Origin: Petrosia ficiformis
Taxonomy: Eukaryota; Porifera; Demospongiae; Haplosclerida; Petrosiidae
Assembly (NCBI GenBank): GCA_947044365.1
Contig: OX345636.1
Span: 60,949,537 to 61,013,536, forward strand
Length of the DNA: 64,000 nt
Reading direction: 5' to 3'
This document shows, one piece after another, positions 63,370 through 64,000 of the stretch (its first letter is position 1; each line of letters starts with the position of its first letter). The notes beneath the pieces were generated by a model. That model had not been told where the DNA came from, made no database searches, and saw only the letters and a list, made by a program, of their open reading frames with translations. The position numbers and the translations under genes are program-made.

Positions 63370-64000
63370 ACAAGTTGATGAACCTGGCTAAAAAATTTGA
63401 TTGTTTTCTGGCCGCCCTTTGGCCTAAATAACAATCATGGGGGAAATTTTAAGGGGGGGTGTCCCCCTGTTAATGCGGGGGTTCGAAGTGGGTGCAGCCC
63501 TCTCGCTGTCGATGAATTTTGCATTTTTTGATCATGCCCACGTTGTCTGGTGGGTACCTGAGGCATTTTCCTTGCTGTGAAACCTGAAATCGTGGGTGTA
63601 GCTGGTGCCAACATGCAGTGGGGTCATTTTGTTAGCCCCAGTTCCAGTCAAAAGAAGGAGAGCACTGCATTTGATTTGATCCTACGAAGTGCTTGGGGAC
63701 TTTCGAGTCCCGGTAAGCAAGTTGGTGGAAGTAGTACTCCACGTCGGAAAAGGAGCCAAGTTTGGGGTAGAGAAAGTGAACGGTGCCCACATTATATGCA
63801 ATAGAGTCACCAGTGTTGGAAATGGGAAGAATTTTGAATACATTAATACATGTACTTGTGCTATACATACTATATAAGTTACATGTACATGTTCATACTG
63901 TATTTACATGTATATTAGTACTTATACTTGTTATTATAATGCTTGTTGATATTATAATATGTACATGTAGTACATGTATACCATGTATATTACATGTACA
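63370..64000. other. GC-richer patch of uncertain nature at the right edge
   Basis: 63,400-63,800 is clearly GC-richer than the surrounding DNA, with overlapping open frames on both strands (75 codons plus at 63,577-63,804; 78 codons minus at 63,632-63,868). None contains a motif I recognise. After 63,840 the sequence returns to TACATGTA-rich DNA. Confidence 0.4.

Noticed and set aside
63577..63868. Gene in the GC-richer patch
   Set aside because: Overlapping open frames on both strands and no recognised motif; kept only as an uncertain patch.

Overview
This is a eukaryotic, AT-rich, repeat-dominated window that looks like an early-branching animal with an expanded genome. Reasons: split genes with GT-AG introns, an animal-type enolase, ankyrin-repeat exons separated by 5-9 kb introns, hAT, Penelope-like and non-LTR retroelement remnants, a tRNA-derived SINE, and short palindromic TACATGTA words almost everywhere. 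A sponge is my best guess, from overall impression only. There are no bacterial features.

Layout. 1-15,050 is one uninterrupted satellite array of 90-94 bp units with higher-order structure; it runs off the left edge. 15,050-27,300 is almost gene-free: interspersed repeats, a 3.8 kb composite bounded by diverged inverted repeats that contains two adjacent perfect palindromes and a SINE, an ~83 bp minisatellite, a (CA)n-bounded tandem duplication, and a 704 bp element with perfect 38 bp terminal inverted repeats (TIRs) enclosing a broken RecQ-like helicase. 27,334-30,121 (minus) holds the first four coding exons of enolase; the rest of the gene was not found. Upstream of it lie a MITE and a dead non-LTR retrotransposon tail.

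From 31,952 to at least 60,283 (plus) runs an ankyrin-repeat gene. Five coding exons, all phase 0, encode about 136 residues, and the gene probably continues beyond the window. Its introns hold nearly everything else: a 1.3 kb TIR element carrying two candidate coding exons, four SINE copies in the window (three here), an 18 bp minisatellite and a mirrored relative, an interleaved inverted-repeat cluster with a hammerhead-ribozyme-like motif, a Penelope-like RT fragment, several MITEs, and an apparently intact 2.28 kb hAT transposon with an 8 bp target duplication. The hAT sits inside a MITE whose uninterrupted paralogue lies about 6 kb away. 60,300-64,000 is duplicated repeat material.

The only clearly host genes are enolase and the ankyrin gene, divergently arranged about 1.8 kb apart. 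The most notable items are the interleaved inverted repeats with the ribozyme-like motif, the RecQ-carrying TIR element, the TIR element with a SUMO-interacting-motif-like exon, the enolase splice-donor duplication whose single mismatch hits the donor G, and the intact hAT with its empty-site paralogue. All identifications were made by eye without database search.
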